From positions 9,672,001 to 9,736,000 of the forward strand of contig OZ234498.1 in assembly GCA_965153455.1 (NCBI GenBank): DNA of 64,000 nucleotides, given 5' to 3'. Positions 24,848-38,545 of this stretch are shown one piece after another. Position 1 is the stretch's first letter. Each line of letters starts with the position of its first letter. Made by a program: the position numbers and the translations under genes. Below the pieces are notes generated by a model. It ran no database searches. It was given only the letters and a program-made list of their open reading frames with translations, and was not told the DNA's origin. Origin of the DNA: Sphagnum compactum. Taxonomy: Eukaryota; Bryophyta; Sphagnopsida; Sphagnales.

Positions 24848-24925
24848 GATGAATGTGTGGTGCATTTGTTAAAGACTTGGTCTTACAATGTGGAGTTGAG
24901 AGGTTCAAGTTCTCACACTTTTAAC
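24848..24925 (+). repeat. Candidate tRNA-derived SINE head
   Basis: Reads TGGTGCATTTGTTAAAGAC (A-box-like), then CTTACAATGTGGAG and GAGAGGTTCAAGTTCTC (B-box-like), with roughly tRNA-like spacing. It does not fold into a good complete tRNA by eye, so a tRNA-derived SINE remnant is more likely than a tRNA gene. Confidence 0.35.
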
Positions 24926-26344
24926 TTATATGCCTAACTAGACTATCTTTCTATGTTACATCTTGAATATGTTTTCCATGATTACGTTCACAATGTCACT
25001 AATGGCATTTGTGAAAATGATCATATATTATTAATAATGGTAAAAAAAAGTGCATCTAATTTGACTACATGTAATCACTTATGTGATCATAAAAACCATG
25101 TTTTGGCTTGTTGTTTATTCATCATTAACTAATATAAAAGTTTAGTTTTTTTTTCATTGTCCTCTATGATGTCCATGACACAATCAAAATATGATTCAAA
25201 TAGACATGTTAATCTAATTCTCCTTTTAGAAAAATAATTCACCAATAGTTTGTCAATGTAGAAGGAACTTATTTGGGAGAAAAATGACAAACCCTTTTAG
25301 TCCAAAATTTGAATTTATCCACATACTCAAGGATATATACATTTGCCCAAATTGAAAAAATAACTTACAAGTATATGGATCAAATATATAAAAATTCATA
25401 ATATGAAAATTTATTCAAGCTAGGTGGTGATGTTGATCTCACTGCATGCAATTAAAAAGTATAACATTCATGTAACATCATTTCATTTGGTAAGTTTTTG
25501 GAAGAATGGTGATTCACATGGAGAAAATGTAAAAGCACCTAAAGCACATCTCCTTAAATTGCCCTTAAACAATGTCAAAGTGTTTTCAAATAGTGCACCG
25601 GATCCTACATTGTCAAACATGTTATTAGGACATAATTTTAAAATTTTAATTTCATTTTAATATAATTTAGATAAAATTAGATTATAACACATACAATTGC
25701 ATGTCAATGTGTTGTTTAACAATAGCAAGATCAATGATCATTGTGTTCAATAGTGCAAAAATATTTCTGAATTGATAATTTAAAAATGATTTGTAAAACC
25801 TTATAACAACACTTATGATTCACATGATTTTTAAAATTCAAAACACACACACACCATATTGAAGATTTTCTATCTTGTATTATTGTTTCAAAATTATAAT
25901 GATGGACAACATGCTTTAATTGTTCTTAAAATATGAAGTAGTTGACAAGTCATTCTATCTTCATCGCATCCTATCAAACCACATTTTCTTAAAGGTGTGT
26001 TTTTTCATGTTTTATCTTTTCCACTTGATTGCATTTTAAACATGTAACCCATTCTTATGCATGTAATCTTAGAATACAACAAACTTTACTTATGTGTCTA
26101 TATCTTCTTGAGCTCCCAAAACACCAACCATCCACTCTTGAACACTTATGTAACATTATTCCATCATAAACATATAAAACCATGTTTTTTCTTTTCCTTT
26201 TGTTTTGTTTTGTTTTTTTTTTTTGGCCCCATGAGAAGGAAGGGGAAGATTGGGAAAATTTTCAATGTCTTTTTTCCAACACACCAACATACATTTTGGA
26301 ACTAAATTGATGAAATTGGAAACATGTATGAAAATATTGTGTCT

Positions 26345-26625
26345 TTAGTCCATAGGGGGTGAAAGGCCTACAAGGTCCACCCCTTTCCATCTTGACCATA
26401 CAATATAAACACCGTATTCACCAATTAGTTTGGAAATATTTGTTACCTATTTTTATTATATAATTTTTTTAAAAACTTTGTATATCATTTATTATAAACT
26501 TATGTTGGTGTGTTGGACAAAAAAAAAATTGAAAATCCCCCCTTTAGCCCCCCTAAGGCCATAGGGGGGTGAAAGGCCTATAAGGTCCATCCCTTTCCAT
26601 CTTGACCACCTTCTTTAAACAACAG
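26345..26625 (+). repeat. Pair of direct repeats about 210 bp apart
   Basis: CCATAGGGGGTGAAAGGCCT followed by ACAAGGTCCACCCCTTTCCA near 26,352 recurs, with a few differences, near 26,560. Each copy is about 55-60 bp and ends in CATCTTGACCA. They may be remnants of a repeated element end or of short terminal repeats. Confidence 0.7.
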
Positions 26626-29600
26626 GTTTCAACTGCATTACAAAACAAATAAGCCATTTACATCTTGGGCCATGTTGTTATAGTTGCCTTAGGTGGAATT
26701 GGCCACGTCCTATCTCTCACCATTTGTTGACTCCAATGAAATATTTTGCAACCCCCAATAATTGCAATGGTACACAAAACATCACAAAAAGAAGTTTGAG
26801 GTAAAATTATAAGTTAATAAATGTTGCTTAGCAACATAAAATGTTATTCAATTAGGAATCGATGTTTAAAAGTTCATGGAAATGATATCACATGTTGGAA
26901 GTCCCAATGTTGAAATTGCCTTTGACCAAGCCCATGATCAAAATAGTTCATAGAGTTGAAAAATCAACAAGGATTGTTCTAAATCATACTTATTATACAT
27001 TTGGCCATCAACCCTCAATAAAGATATAATAGAAGATGAAACATCACATTATGCTTTCAACAAACATCCTATTTTAAATTAATATGATGATATTTAATAG
27101 TTCATTTTCTAGGTGCTGACCCAAAAGGGAAATGATAACCAACCCTTTGTCACGTATAATAATGTTACTATGCATTGTTGAAAGCTCCAATCATTACAAG
27201 CTTATTCAATTTAAAATTTTAATTTTAAACTTTGTTTACATGTTAGATTTCAAGAAGAACCTCATTGAAGGGCCATGGAAATATGATTTCATAATATTGT
27301 TGTAGATTGGTCATTCTTTTGAATGGCAACAAATTAAGTTGCCTTCCTTAAAAGCTACCATTATATTAACCTCATAAAAGATGAAATAAACGAATATTCA
27401 ACATCCTAAATTCATAACAAGTAATTGAATTTTGTAGGTCATTAGAAAACCAAAGGCTAGGATAATCACTTTCTTCACAACAACCAAAGATTTATTCATA
27501 CTAACACAACCTTTCAAAGAGTTGATGTTAGCTTTAAATAGATGATGATGTGTTTAAATGTGCTCTTGTTATTTATCATGTAAGCCTCATTTGCTAATGC
27601 ATTGTCATCCTTGGTGTGATTGTTTGAGGTCGATTTTCTTGTTATTAATGGTAGTGAACCATTGTTCAAAGGTTGATTCATCAACTTTCATGTAGCAATC
27701 ACTTCATGATTATTGAGGTTTGGTCGTGTTCATTACCATTGGTTAAAGGCTTTCTCAACCACCTAACACTTGAAGAACAAGCCTAATAGCTTGTAGATAT
27801 TGATCTTATGTATTTTAAGTTTTTTGAAGATGTAAACTACTTAAAAGAAGGGGAATATTGATGAATATGAATTGAGTTTAACTATCTAAATTGAATGGTT
27901 ATTTTAAAATGTAGGCAATTTTAAATAGAGAATATCAAGTTTGAATTCTCAAGTTGTAATATAAAGTATGAAGAAATATGGCTTTCCATATAACTCATTT
28001 TGTATTCTAGAACTTCTCATAATTAATAAAACCTTCTTGAGTTTTGCCTTGGACATTTTGATTAACCTTAGGGGGCTATCCTTGAAGGTTTGGATGTTGT
28101 CCATATAAATCCAAAAACAATATAAATTTTACACACTATTTTAGAAATAAGGAGGGTCAATTTTTAAGATTGACGAATTAACATACAGATTAAACTAAGA
28201 TATCCTTAAAGGTTTGACCTTGGATTTGTTAATTATTAAATGTTAATTTTATCCATTCATAAATATCAATTTTTAAAGAGACAAAAATGATGTCAAAGAA
28301 GGCTCACATACAAATTTCCTTTGTTCTAATCATCTCCTCTTTGCTTAATGTATAAAGATTACTTTCTAATTTGTCATTGCTTTGTATTATTGCATCATTA
28401 TTGTAACCCTTCAAACTTGTATGGATGCTTTCAACTAGAAGCTGAATTGATACCTAGTTTCATCATATTGACCCATGGTGTATGCTTCATATTTAGACCT
28501 TGAAAAAATATCTTTCCTCAACCTCTAACATAAATATTTTGCAATTTGGTTTCCATTGTTTATTTCATTTTTTGAACATGTCGTTTAACTATCCTTTCAA
28601 GACCTAATTATTTCTCCACTTTTAACACAATAATCCAACTTAATTATTGTTAATTTTGAATATTTGAATCCACCTATAATCATCATGAACGAAAAATAGA
28701 CTTGTTGACTCCACACATATATCCAAACAGAATTATTAACAATCAAATGTCCAAAATGATCCAATGAGGTTGCCATTACAATCATCCCATGTTTTATTAT
28801 CTTGATCTTGTTATAAAATCCTATTACAACTTGGCCACTAGAATACAACATATTGATGAAGTGTGTTGTATGTATTTGCTTTTCACACATATTTGCAAGT
28901 TTTACCAACCATGAATTCTTATTGTTAATGACTTACATCCTTAAAACAATCCAAAGTAGCATTTTTTTTATTCTTCCAAAAACCATGCAACCTCATATGT
29001 ACATTGGCCCTTCAATGCTTTGATTTTTGCCTCTTTCATTTAATTTGATTTCTTAATTCTCATCAATTGCAATCATGTTTTAAACATCCAAATTAAAATA
29101 GTGAAATAATTGCACAATAGTTCAAAACTTCAACTAGTGATTATAGACAATAATACCATTGACCTCATGAAAGTGTGTGAGGTTAATGTTATTGAACAAC
29201 CTCGTCCCGAAACACCACAAAACAACAAGTGCTAGTTACAATTGGTAGTTTGATTGGCCAAGTTGGGAAACATTGTATGATGACCACCATCTTATGTTTA
29301 TATCATGGGAACAAAAATGGAGGTTGAAAGATCATGGTTTAAGGTAACGGTTGAAATGGAGTCTAGTGTACATTATTTGTAACCACAATTCAACGTTCTA
29401 CAAATGCAAATGTTATATTAGATGTTATGAAAATTTAGGTGGTATGAAGTAAATAACAAATATTGTTATTAGTAAAATGTCACCTCAAAAGGTTTGATTT
29501 GAGAAAAGATTGATGGAATTGGTTATAGAAAATCATATACTATGTGGGCTTGGTCCGCTTAGGAATATGATAAGCTTGGTAGGGCAAGTTGTTGTTCCAA

Positions 29601-32245
29601 TGGGTGGTAATGGGTTTGAATTAGGGCCTATTTTGAAATGTGATTGTTTGTTCCCATCATGGATTCACTTGTTGTGTCCATCTTTTTTTGTCATTGTTTA
29701 CCAAATGTCAAATAGCTACATTAAAATTGATAATTACACGTAGTTGCTTGTCCCACCTAGGAAAATGGTTGAAATAATGTCGTGATAAGATAATGCAATG
29801 GTTGAATTGTGCCATAATAGGACAATGTAACCAATTATGTATACATTAGAAATTCAACATGTATAGTTTTTTCACCTTCATTGTCATCCCCTCCTCTTTG
29901 CCAAAAAATCATTGTAGATAGTAAATATTATCTTAACTATTGTAATGCTCCAATTCTTCTCTCAAGGTTCAAACCTAACATTCCCTCAATTTTGGATAAT
30001 CAATTTATCTAGTGAACCTTGTTATAAATTGTATTATCATAGATAATATTAGTCGGATGTGCCCATATTCAACTTCAAAAAAACATAGGGAGTAATCGTT
30101 TGTAATTGCCGGCCATTACCCTAAACAATATTTATATATTGTAAAAAATTTCATAAATTATTGTTTTACCTGGCTAAGTGGATTTTGAAAAATAAAATAA
30201 TTATTGTTGCTGGAGTTATACATATTTTTGAGCCACGTGCATTTAATCTTGAGTTTCAACATTTTATATACCTATAATTAAGAAAGTTCACTACTTTGCG
30301 GATAATAACATTTAAAAGAGGTTTGAAAGAGGGGTTGAGGTATGAAAGAAGGGTGGAAAGAAGGGTCACCTTACAAATTTAAAGAAATAAAAATAAAAAT
30401 TATTATCAAACATTCGGTGGCCTCCAAACACACCAAGAAATTTCTTGGAGTGCTTTATGAGACAATTAACCGTGGAAGTTGGTTCCGGGCATCATGTACA
30501 AAATCCATCAGGATGACAATAATGTGCCAAACCCCTTAATAATCGTGTCAAATATGTGATCTCCATGTCCATGGATATTTCAATTGCAAGATACCCAAAA
30601 GAGATAGATACACACACATATTATATATGGGAGGTATTGAATTTTGAGAAATTATTCATGTATATAATTCAACCACACCCACACTAGTTAGTTGTGTGTA
30701 GGCCCAGCCAGAGCTGGTGGGACTCATGAATGGGCACCTACTACCACCACCCTTAATTCCCATACCCTTGTGAGCCTTATACTTCACTAAAATGATTCCA
30801 AGTTGTGAACCTTACTTCCTATACCCACTAGGACCTAATTAGGGTTTAAGTCAGTAGGAAGAGGGAATGTGTTACCAAAGTTGAATTTGGAATTTGGAAT
30901 TGGAATTGGGAATTTGCTTAAGAAACGAATATTTTTTCCATTTTTGAGTGTGCAATTAGTGTAATTATGGGCACTCATAAGATTTTTGAATTTTTTGAGA
31001 ATTTGATCCACTTGTTGTTTTTCACTGAATTCAAAATTTGAAAGGTAGGTGGAATGCATTCATATGAGAGTGGTGAGGAAAAAAAAGGAGGGGGCATTTG
31101 GACTTGGGATGAAGTAGAAATGAGTGATCAAAGTTGCATGTAAAAAGAGCATCGACACACAAACAAAGAACATATTGATTGTTTTCAAGCATCTTACATA
31201 GGGCCAACCCGAGGCTCCTCTCGTACCAAAACTAAGGCACTCCATCATTTGATTCAACTCTTGTTTTCAAAATGATGAAAAAAATTGGCCAACAAAAAAA
31301 AAAAAACTTCTCACTGAGAGTGTTTGCACAAAAATACTCAAAGCTTAATATCATGTTGCCTGGGCAGGCAGCTTGTAAAAAGTTGCTATAATAGACAACC
31401 AAAGACAAGAAACTCTTATTGCAAAGAGGGGCCCTACTCAATGATATGGTAGCTACAACCCATGGATGACAAAATTTGAAACCATTCCCATCATTTTTCC
31501 CTGGTTCCCAATGTGTTCCCACTATGTTCCCTTGAAGTTCCCAATATTTTCCCCAAGTTCCCAATGTGTTCCTCAACATGTTCTTCATAGCACCTCACTT
31601 TTATCCCATATGCTTAGGCAATTGTTGTCCTCCTTTCACCTAAATAGGTGGGCCAAATGGGAGGAACTCACTGTACTTTAAAAATAAAACCTTCTATTTA
31701 GGGGAGCCTCCATAGTTTCTTTTTCCTTTTGCATGATGGGCCAATCAAATTGGCTCGTTGCAAATTTTATTAAAAAAAATAATTTAAAAAAAAAGAAAAA
31801 AAAGAAAAGAAAAGGTTGAGCTTGGGAGGCACCTCATCTAATTAAGAGGAGAGGTGAATAGGAGAGGTGTATTTGAATGCAAAGTATACAAATGATCTCC
31901 AAAAGGGTTTGATAAAACAAAAGAATTGTTTGGTATTGAACAACCATAATGATTTTGGCTGATGGCTGGTGGCATTTTAAATGCTATTCCCCACTTTATA
32001 TTGTCCAGTTTTTCATAGTGTTTTGCATCCAGCTTCTTTCTTCTGGGAATAATTGTATTGAACTCAAAGTGTTCCTGAAAAGGGTAGATTCACAACCTCC
32101 ATTCCCCAATCAAGGAAAAGTGAAAGTTGCCATATAATGGAGTAGGAGTACCTAGTACCTTGTTGATTGTCATGCAAGAGATCTGAGTAATTAGTCCTGG
32201 TGGGTGCATCTACTCCAGTCCTAGAAAAGGTTATGAGCTTCTTCT

Positions 32246-32280
32246 TTGTGTGTGCGTGCGTGCGTGTGTGTGTGTTTGTT
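32246..32280. repeat. GT-rich microsatellite
   Basis: TGTGTGTGCGTGCGTGCGTG-type run with interrupting GC steps, immediately upstream of a copy of the GGCTAAAT-family repeat. Confidence 0.75.
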
Positions 32281-32296
32281 TTTGGCAATTTTGTTT

Positions 32297-32430
32297 TATA
32301 GCCAGAGTGGTGATGATCCACCCACAGGAAGGTTTAGTCAAATTTGGCTACAAGAAAAACCTAAAAAATAAATTTAAAAAAAAAAAAAAACCATCCTTCT
32401 ATATTTTTGGCTACCTACTTGAAACATGCA
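32297..32430. repeat. Dispersed GGCTAAAT-family repeat, copy 2
   Basis: GATGATCCACCCACAGGAAG, then TTTAGTCAAATTTGGCTACA, an A-tract and CTATATTTTTGGCTACCTAC. The block order is the same as at 9258-9380, in the same orientation. Confidence 0.65.
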
Positions 32431-32885
32431 TAGAAATCCGATGTTTTTTCTTAAGAATTTTGGTCAAATTTCCGGCTATTGAGCATCTTTTTTAAAAAGC
32501 ACATGATTTTTTAGCACTTTGAAGTTTTATATAGCATTTTGGCTATATATATTTAGCCAGCAAAAAAGAAGAAAAAGATTTCTTCTTCTTCTTCTTCTTC
32601 ACAATGCATATGGTGTAATGACCAAGATAGGCCAAGCCATGGTGGGGCCACATGTAAGTAAGTAAGAACAAGGGGAAATACCAAAACCTAATTTGCTGTA
32701 GGCTTTGATATGCAGGCCCACTGTAAGTGAGGGCATTTCATGAAACAAAATGCCAGCCTGCAAAGCTTTTGCTATTATGCTCCTTTGATCATTCATTCAG
32801 CTATGAAAGGTATCATGACTCCCAACCTCTTCATACCAAATTACTAAGTGAAAGAAAGGATACTTCATCTAGGGAGTATAAGTGG

Positions 32886-33003
32886 TAGGTAAGTAAGAAG
32901 TAGGTGGCTACTAGGTAGGTAGGAAAGTAAGTAGGTAGGTAGGTAGGTAGGAAAGTAAGTAGATAGGTAGGTAGGTAGGTAAGTAGGTAGGTATGGATGG
33001 ATG
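32886..33003 (+). repeat. TAGG tetranucleotide microsatellite
   Basis: Nearly pure GTAG array with AAGT interruptions. Unlike the arrays at 1.7 and 16.7 kb, I do not see the copy A/B flanks around it. Confidence 0.85.
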
Positions 33004-34035
33004 TGGATGAATAGTTAGTACGTAACGTCCTCTTCACAGGTTGTTCCGAAATGTGGAAGGCCTAGTTGACAGGCTGTACTGGGCGTTTTCGGATTTCGGA
33101 ACGGTACACTGAAAAATTCGGGCTAGCGAGGGTCCAAAAAATGCACAAAGAAAAATTGGCCGATTCTTTTGTGAAAGATTCGTATCTAAAAATTAGGTCA
33201 GTTTTTGGTCTTGCCTACCAAGGAAGGCAAGGGGAGATATTGTGTTTAGATTCATTTCTAGAGTATAATAGCTTAATGGATTTTGGCCCCTACTAGGTAA
33301 TAATAATATTAGGTCTATTTTTTATAGGAGGATTTTTGAAAGATGATATATTTTGGCTGGTGTTGAAACTTGAGATTAGTTATAATAGAGTTATAAATAA
33401 TAATTATCTTGAAGGATTTCATGACCCCCATAAACTATCAATCTAAATAAATTTATAGAAATAGGAAATTGCGAGAAGAAGAGTGTCATGGTGTAAAATA
33501 AAATAAAACTACACTATCCATGTAGAAATTTCATATGCACATATCAATAAAACATTTAAATATGTCCCTTGGGGTGGGTGAAACTATTGAATTGGAAATG
33601 AAAATAATCTTTGTCACATAAAGTTTATGGATAGTTTGATGTCCCTATTCACCCACTCATTAGTTTAGACCTCAAGGGTGACCCAAGGCATGTCCCAAGT
33701 TGATGGGTTCATTCATGGTTGGGGTAGCCAAAAGGATTGTTTAATGGGCAAAGGACTACATAGCCCAATTTTGAATTTTTATAATATTTATTGCATTATA
33801 ATCACAATGTATTGTTGTGTGCTTATAGTTAAAATGATGTCATATTGCATTAAGAAATATTTTAAAAAATATTGCAGGATTTATATATATTTTAACAATC
33901 ATTTAAAACAAAAATGTTAATTTTTAATTACAATATTAAAAAAAAATCCAAAGGAAGGAATTAAAAAATATTTCAACTTTCATCTATGAATAAAAAAATT
34001 GTATGTATAGAAGGTAGACATGCTCATCATTGAAC

Positions 34036-34272
34036 ACAAGTCGATAATCAAACACATATTCATATATTTTTCATTTCTTTGTTCTTGTTTAATGGTCTTC
34101 ATGATTATGAATGTGCCAAGTGAAGGTCTAAAATATCTCTTTGAACTTCAATGTTCAAATCGATAATCAAATATTCATATATTCCTCATTTCTTGTACTT
34201 GTTTAACGATCTTCTTGACTATGAGCGTGCCAAGTGGAAGTTGAAAATATCTCTTTGAACTTCAAAGGCTAC
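34036..34272 (+). repeat. Tandem duplication, unit about 118 bp
   Basis: CGATAATCAAA … ATATTCATATAT … TATCTCTTTGAACTTCAA occurs twice head to tail with moderate divergence. Non-coding; no function seen. Confidence 0.75.
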
Positions 34273-36260
34273 TAAGCAATGAAGAAGAAGAAGCAAAAAA
34301 AGAATGAACATGTCTTTATAGCAAAATGCTTAGAAAAATGCATCAAAACCCCCTTGACCCCCCCACCCCAACTTTTGGATCCCATGTATTTGTACCTTTT
34401 TTTTATATCCATTTTGAAGGATATAAAAATATATGGGCATGTCACCTTGAACTTTACAAACCCTTTTGAATTCTAAAGGAAACCAAACTATGTCCAAGGA
34501 TTTTTAAGCTTTTTGAAAGTCAAAAAATGTTAGGATTGACCTATCTATTTTAGTCCAATGTTTGAAAATTGTGTGCCCCAACTACAAATGCACCCTAACA
34601 ATTGTTTTCTTTAGCCAATGATCCGTCTTTGAACTCAAGGTGTCCTAACCATTGACCCCCGATCATGAATCCATTCGTACAATTGATGTTGCATCTTTGT
34701 TTGTGAATTGCATGTTGATTCCAAAAGTATTATTGCCTTTGTAGATGTAAATATAATAAAAAAATAGAATGAAAAGATCAATGGCCAGAACCATCACAAG
34801 GGAGACAAAAAGGAAAGGCCAAAGATAGGCCAAAAGATGAACAACATGCAAGAACCAAAAAAGGGAAAGAGCTAGTCCCTCTTCTGGTAGGAAGCAAAAT
34901 GATTGTTCCAAACAATAGTTTAGAGTAAAAAAGCATTGTTGTTGTTGTATATGCATAAAGGTTTGATTATTTTCGTTTATTTGCCTTCTCCTTGTTTGCT
35001 TATTTATTTATTGCTAGTTTCAACATGTAAGGTAAAGCCCAAGGGTGCAAGTGTTCTTGAATAAGAAGGGGCCATGGATGAGGTAGAAGTTGAGTTTGGC
35101 CTCACAATTTGAGGATGACATGACCCATTGCAAAGCATGAATATTATCGTATAATTATGATGTGATAAGAGAGAAGTGATGATGAGCGATGTAAAAAACA
35201 CCAAATTTAGTTGAAACTAGTGCGGCCTGTGCTGTTGGCCCAAGTGTGAACTCGTCCTCAACTGATTTTTCTCCTTCCAAAACCTGGTCTTTTGGAATTT
35301 ATTTGAATTTTAAAAATCAATATCTCCCACATTCTGAATCCAAATCATACCAAATAAATTCCATTAAATCTTGCTTATCAAGATCTTTCCAACAACACCC
35401 AAGGCACATTCCAATTTGTCCGAAATTTTCAGGTGTGATTTCATTAAATTTTCAGTGAAGAATTCATTCAATATTTAGGAACTTTTGCTCCGCAAGTCCA
35501 AATGTCATGGAACCAAGCCCATGCACCCTTTCCTCGTTGAGAGCTTTCCAAAGACACCAAGAACACGATCTCATAACTACAAAACAAACTACCTTCCTTC
35601 ATAGATAGAATGCATTGGAAAATCTGAAACCTTCAAAAATTTCCAAAAAAAAATTGTTGCCACAATTTGAAAATTTGGCCCCCAAAAAGAAAAGAAATGT
35701 TGGTTACAATCTTTAGCAAAAACATCCATGAAGTGGGCCTCCCATATGAACATTTGTGTAAACAAATACAAGGATGGTAAAATTGTTTTGGATGCACGTG
35801 CACGAGTAGTATAAACAATATGTGAACACATCCGAAACACTTATCGTGGCCTAAGGTCAGCTTCCACATTGACAAAACAAATAATTAAGTTTTTTTTCAA
35901 TTAATTATGGGGAACATGGGTATAGTGCAGATAATCCCCATCATATACCCAAGGTTGGGGTAAGAAAATGAGTATAGAATTATAATTTATTTAATAAGAA
36001 GAAAAAGTGTTTCACACTTTGAAATTATTAGGAAAGTTTCCAAATACAATGGAATTTATTCTTATATTTAAAAAACCCTAATTGCATGGGTATATCTTAC
36101 ATATATCCAATGGTATCAAAAAGAATATAACTTTTTCAGATGCATATATTCTGGGGTATGTGCTTTATTAGGGTATATTAGTTTTTAAAAAATAAGTAAA
36201 GGTAAGGGATATATACCCTACCCAGACCCGACGGGTTAATCTGGGCAGGTAACCTTATTA

Positions 36261-36326
36261 ACTAGGTAGGTATGTAGGTAAGGCACTTGGTGGTCACTAG
36301 ATAGGTAGGTAGGTAGATAGATACAT
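36261..36326 (+). repeat. TAGG tetranucleotide microsatellite
   Basis: GTAGGTATGTAGGTAAGG and AGATAGGTAGGTAGGTAGAT, two short tracts separated by about 20 bp. Confidence 0.8.
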
Positions 36327-36461
36327 AGCAATGGTTGATACATAGCTAACCACTATGGTTAGTTTATGGGACAGAACGACAAATGAAAAAATGGTTTTCT
36401 GTTCACGTATCATTCCATCCTACATTGTGTGTGTACTGGTGGGGTGTTGGTTCACTCTGAC

Positions 36462-36577
36462 TACATATTTTTGGCTAAACATACTCTATGGATGAATCAC
36501 CAATTCACTCTGGGGCAACATATTTTTGGCTAAACATGCTCTATGGATGAATCGCCAATTCACTGAGGGGGCAACAA
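36462..36577 (+). repeat. Tandem GGCTAAA-family units
   Basis: ATATTTTTGGCTAAACAT, CTCTATGGATGAATC and CCAATTCACT occur twice, about 57 bp apart, with only a few differences. A related single unit (GGCTAAATCTATTCTATGGA) is at about 36,860. Same family as the copies at 9.3, 32.3 and 52.3 kb. Confidence 0.75.
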
Positions 36578-38040
36578 CGTCACAAAATTGAAACAAAAGT
36601 CACTGCTGCTTATCAGAGCCTATTTTTTAATTTATTGGTCTAATAAAATCGCCAGAAAACCAATATTAATTTTCTTAAAAATGATAAATGGAAATGAGTT
36701 TTGAAATATTCAGTTAGTAGAAATTTAAAAAATTAAATTTGGCCAGATATCTCTAAACGTTGGTTCAAGTACGTTGTCAAAAAAAAAAAGGAAAAGAAAA
36801 AGAAAATTTTAAATTTAAATTTAAATTTTTTTTCATATATCTTGTTTATAGTCAAAATCTGGCTAAATCTATTCTATGGAAAGATCATCAGTTCGACTGA
36901 ATGAACACAATGTAGATTTTAAAGATATTAAAATTTATTATTTATAAATAATTAAAATGAATATTACAAACATTTAAATTAAAATTTATACTTGAAAATT
37001 TATTAAAAATTAAAGATATTTACAATAAAAATTAAAAAAAAGCAAAAATTACAATAAAAGTTATTTTTTTGAAAATATTTACAGTAAAAATTAAAACTGA
37101 AAAATATTTTAAAAGAAAGAAGAAAAATATTTACAATATAAAAGAAAAATATTTATAATAAAATAGAAAATAGAAATATTTATAATAAAAATGAAAAATA
37201 ATTATAATATTTTTAAATGATTAAAATTAGAATTAAAAATAAAAATGATACTACCTATTGAGGTTGACACGTAGACACCGATTGGCTAGTTGGAAACATC
37301 CACACGCTAAACTTATAATTTATTAATGAAAAAGTGGAAATCTATACTTAGTTTGGAAGACAAATATGACAATGTCAACAGCCTACATTTACTTACGTGC
37401 CACTAAAGCGTCGTGTGTGCAACGAAAGAGAACCCAGAACAGACAAAACACACGTTAAAATAGTCAACACTAATGTCCCCCCCTCGCCCCCCATTTAGAG
37501 TGTAAAATAAAAAGTCTGAACTAAATTGGCTGCGGGGCACCTAATTTTAGCCAAATTAGCCAATTACAAAACTCCCCCATTCCTGCGCAGCGTTTGCATT
37601 TTTGTTTTTGTTTTTGTTTTTTTTTTTTTTGGTGTGTGGCAAACTGGTTTTCATCCATGGGAAACAGCGTTTTTTTTTTTTTTTTTTGGCTGAAAAATTT
37701 AGCCAAAAATGCCAGAAAATTTAATTATAAGGGAATATTCTGTCGCAATATTTCTGAGAATATTACTAGATATTTCGCCATATTTTGACTTGCTTTTTAG
37801 TTTGTTAGCAGTTTTTTTAAACTAATTTTTAAAACTGTTTAGACAGGTTTTAAAAGCCTGTCGCCATTTAATGCTAAATCCCTCTTGGGATTGTAGCCAA
37901 GATCTGGCAAAACTTATTTTTGTGTATCTCAATTTTTGGCGATTGAAAAATCTGGAACCAAAATGGCTTCGTTGTTGAATGTTTATTTAAAAATTTTCTC
38001 TTGTTGGCGAAATGTCTTCAAATTATTATAAACAAAGGGT

Positions 38041-38458
38041 TGGTCAAAAGCCTACGGCACGTGGCGGGCCCTGGATGGATGAAATCGTCGCTGATTTCAC
38101 CATTCGTCCCAACGCGTAGCTTCGGACTGTGTTTTGTCAAGTTCTTTGCGCAAGTTACGCGTGCGAGCGCGCACCAACGCGGGGGGACACTGAGAGAGAC
38201 AGAGAGACAGACAGAAGGGGCGAGCACTAGAGAAACGATGACTCGGTTATGATCGAAGGAGACAAAATCCATGGCGGCTTGTGCAACAACAACAGCAGAA
38301 GAAGAAGGAGGAGCAGCAAAAATAGTAGCAGAAAAAATAGCAGCAGCAGCAGCAGCAGCAACAGGCAGTAGCAGCAGCAGAAACAACAGCAAAAGGAGCA
38401 AGAGGGGGAAGTAGTAGTAGGGAGTAGGTTAGCAAGGGGACCCGGCAGTGGATGTGTA

Positions 38459-38526
<68 letters not shown>

Positions 38527-38545
38527 GGTGATCGTATGGGCGGCC
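38041..38545 (+). promoter_or_regulatory. GC-rich promoter/5' leader of the DUF616 gene
   Basis: A local GC- and CpG-rich patch (about 38,050-38,230, with GCGTGCGAGCGCGCACC) rises out of AT-rich DNA. It is followed by a CAG/AGC-rich tract (about 38,288-38,400) and a GT-then-GA dinucleotide run (about 38,453-38,525) ending about 20 bp before the start codon. This is the likely promoter and 5' leader; GA runs in plant leaders are known binding sites of GAGA-binding BBR/BPC proteins. The start site is inferred. Confidence 0.5.
38453..38525 (+). repeat. Compound (GT)n(GA)n microsatellite
   Basis: About nine GT units followed by more than twenty GA units, directly upstream of the DUF616 start codon. 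Read in frame it gives an Arg-Glu run, which is why a start upstream of it is not credible. Confidence 0.9.

Larger units (their letters stand above)
23170..31000. other. AT-rich gene desert, first part
   Basis: Only short open frames that I do not recognise, and no splice-supported gene. It contains telomere-like short repeats (23,789-23,945), a tRNA-like SINE candidate near 24,850, and a pair of direct repeats at about 26,350 and 26,560. Much of it is probably decayed transposon DNA, but I cannot assign families. Confidence 0.45.
31001..38040. other. AT-rich gene desert, second part
   Basis: No supported gene. Contains GGCTAAAT-family repeats, two TAGG microsatellites, a 118-bp tandem repeat and long A- and T-tracts. 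The 35,200-35,600 stretch, with phrases such as AAGATCTTTCCAACAACACC, looks like non-coding retroelement sequence, but no reverse transcriptase, primer-binding site or LTR pair was found. Confidence 0.45.

Noticed and set aside
35200-35600. LTR retrotransposon
   Set aside because: The style of the sequence suggests retroelement non-coding DNA, but no LTR pair, primer-binding site or polymerase domain was found.
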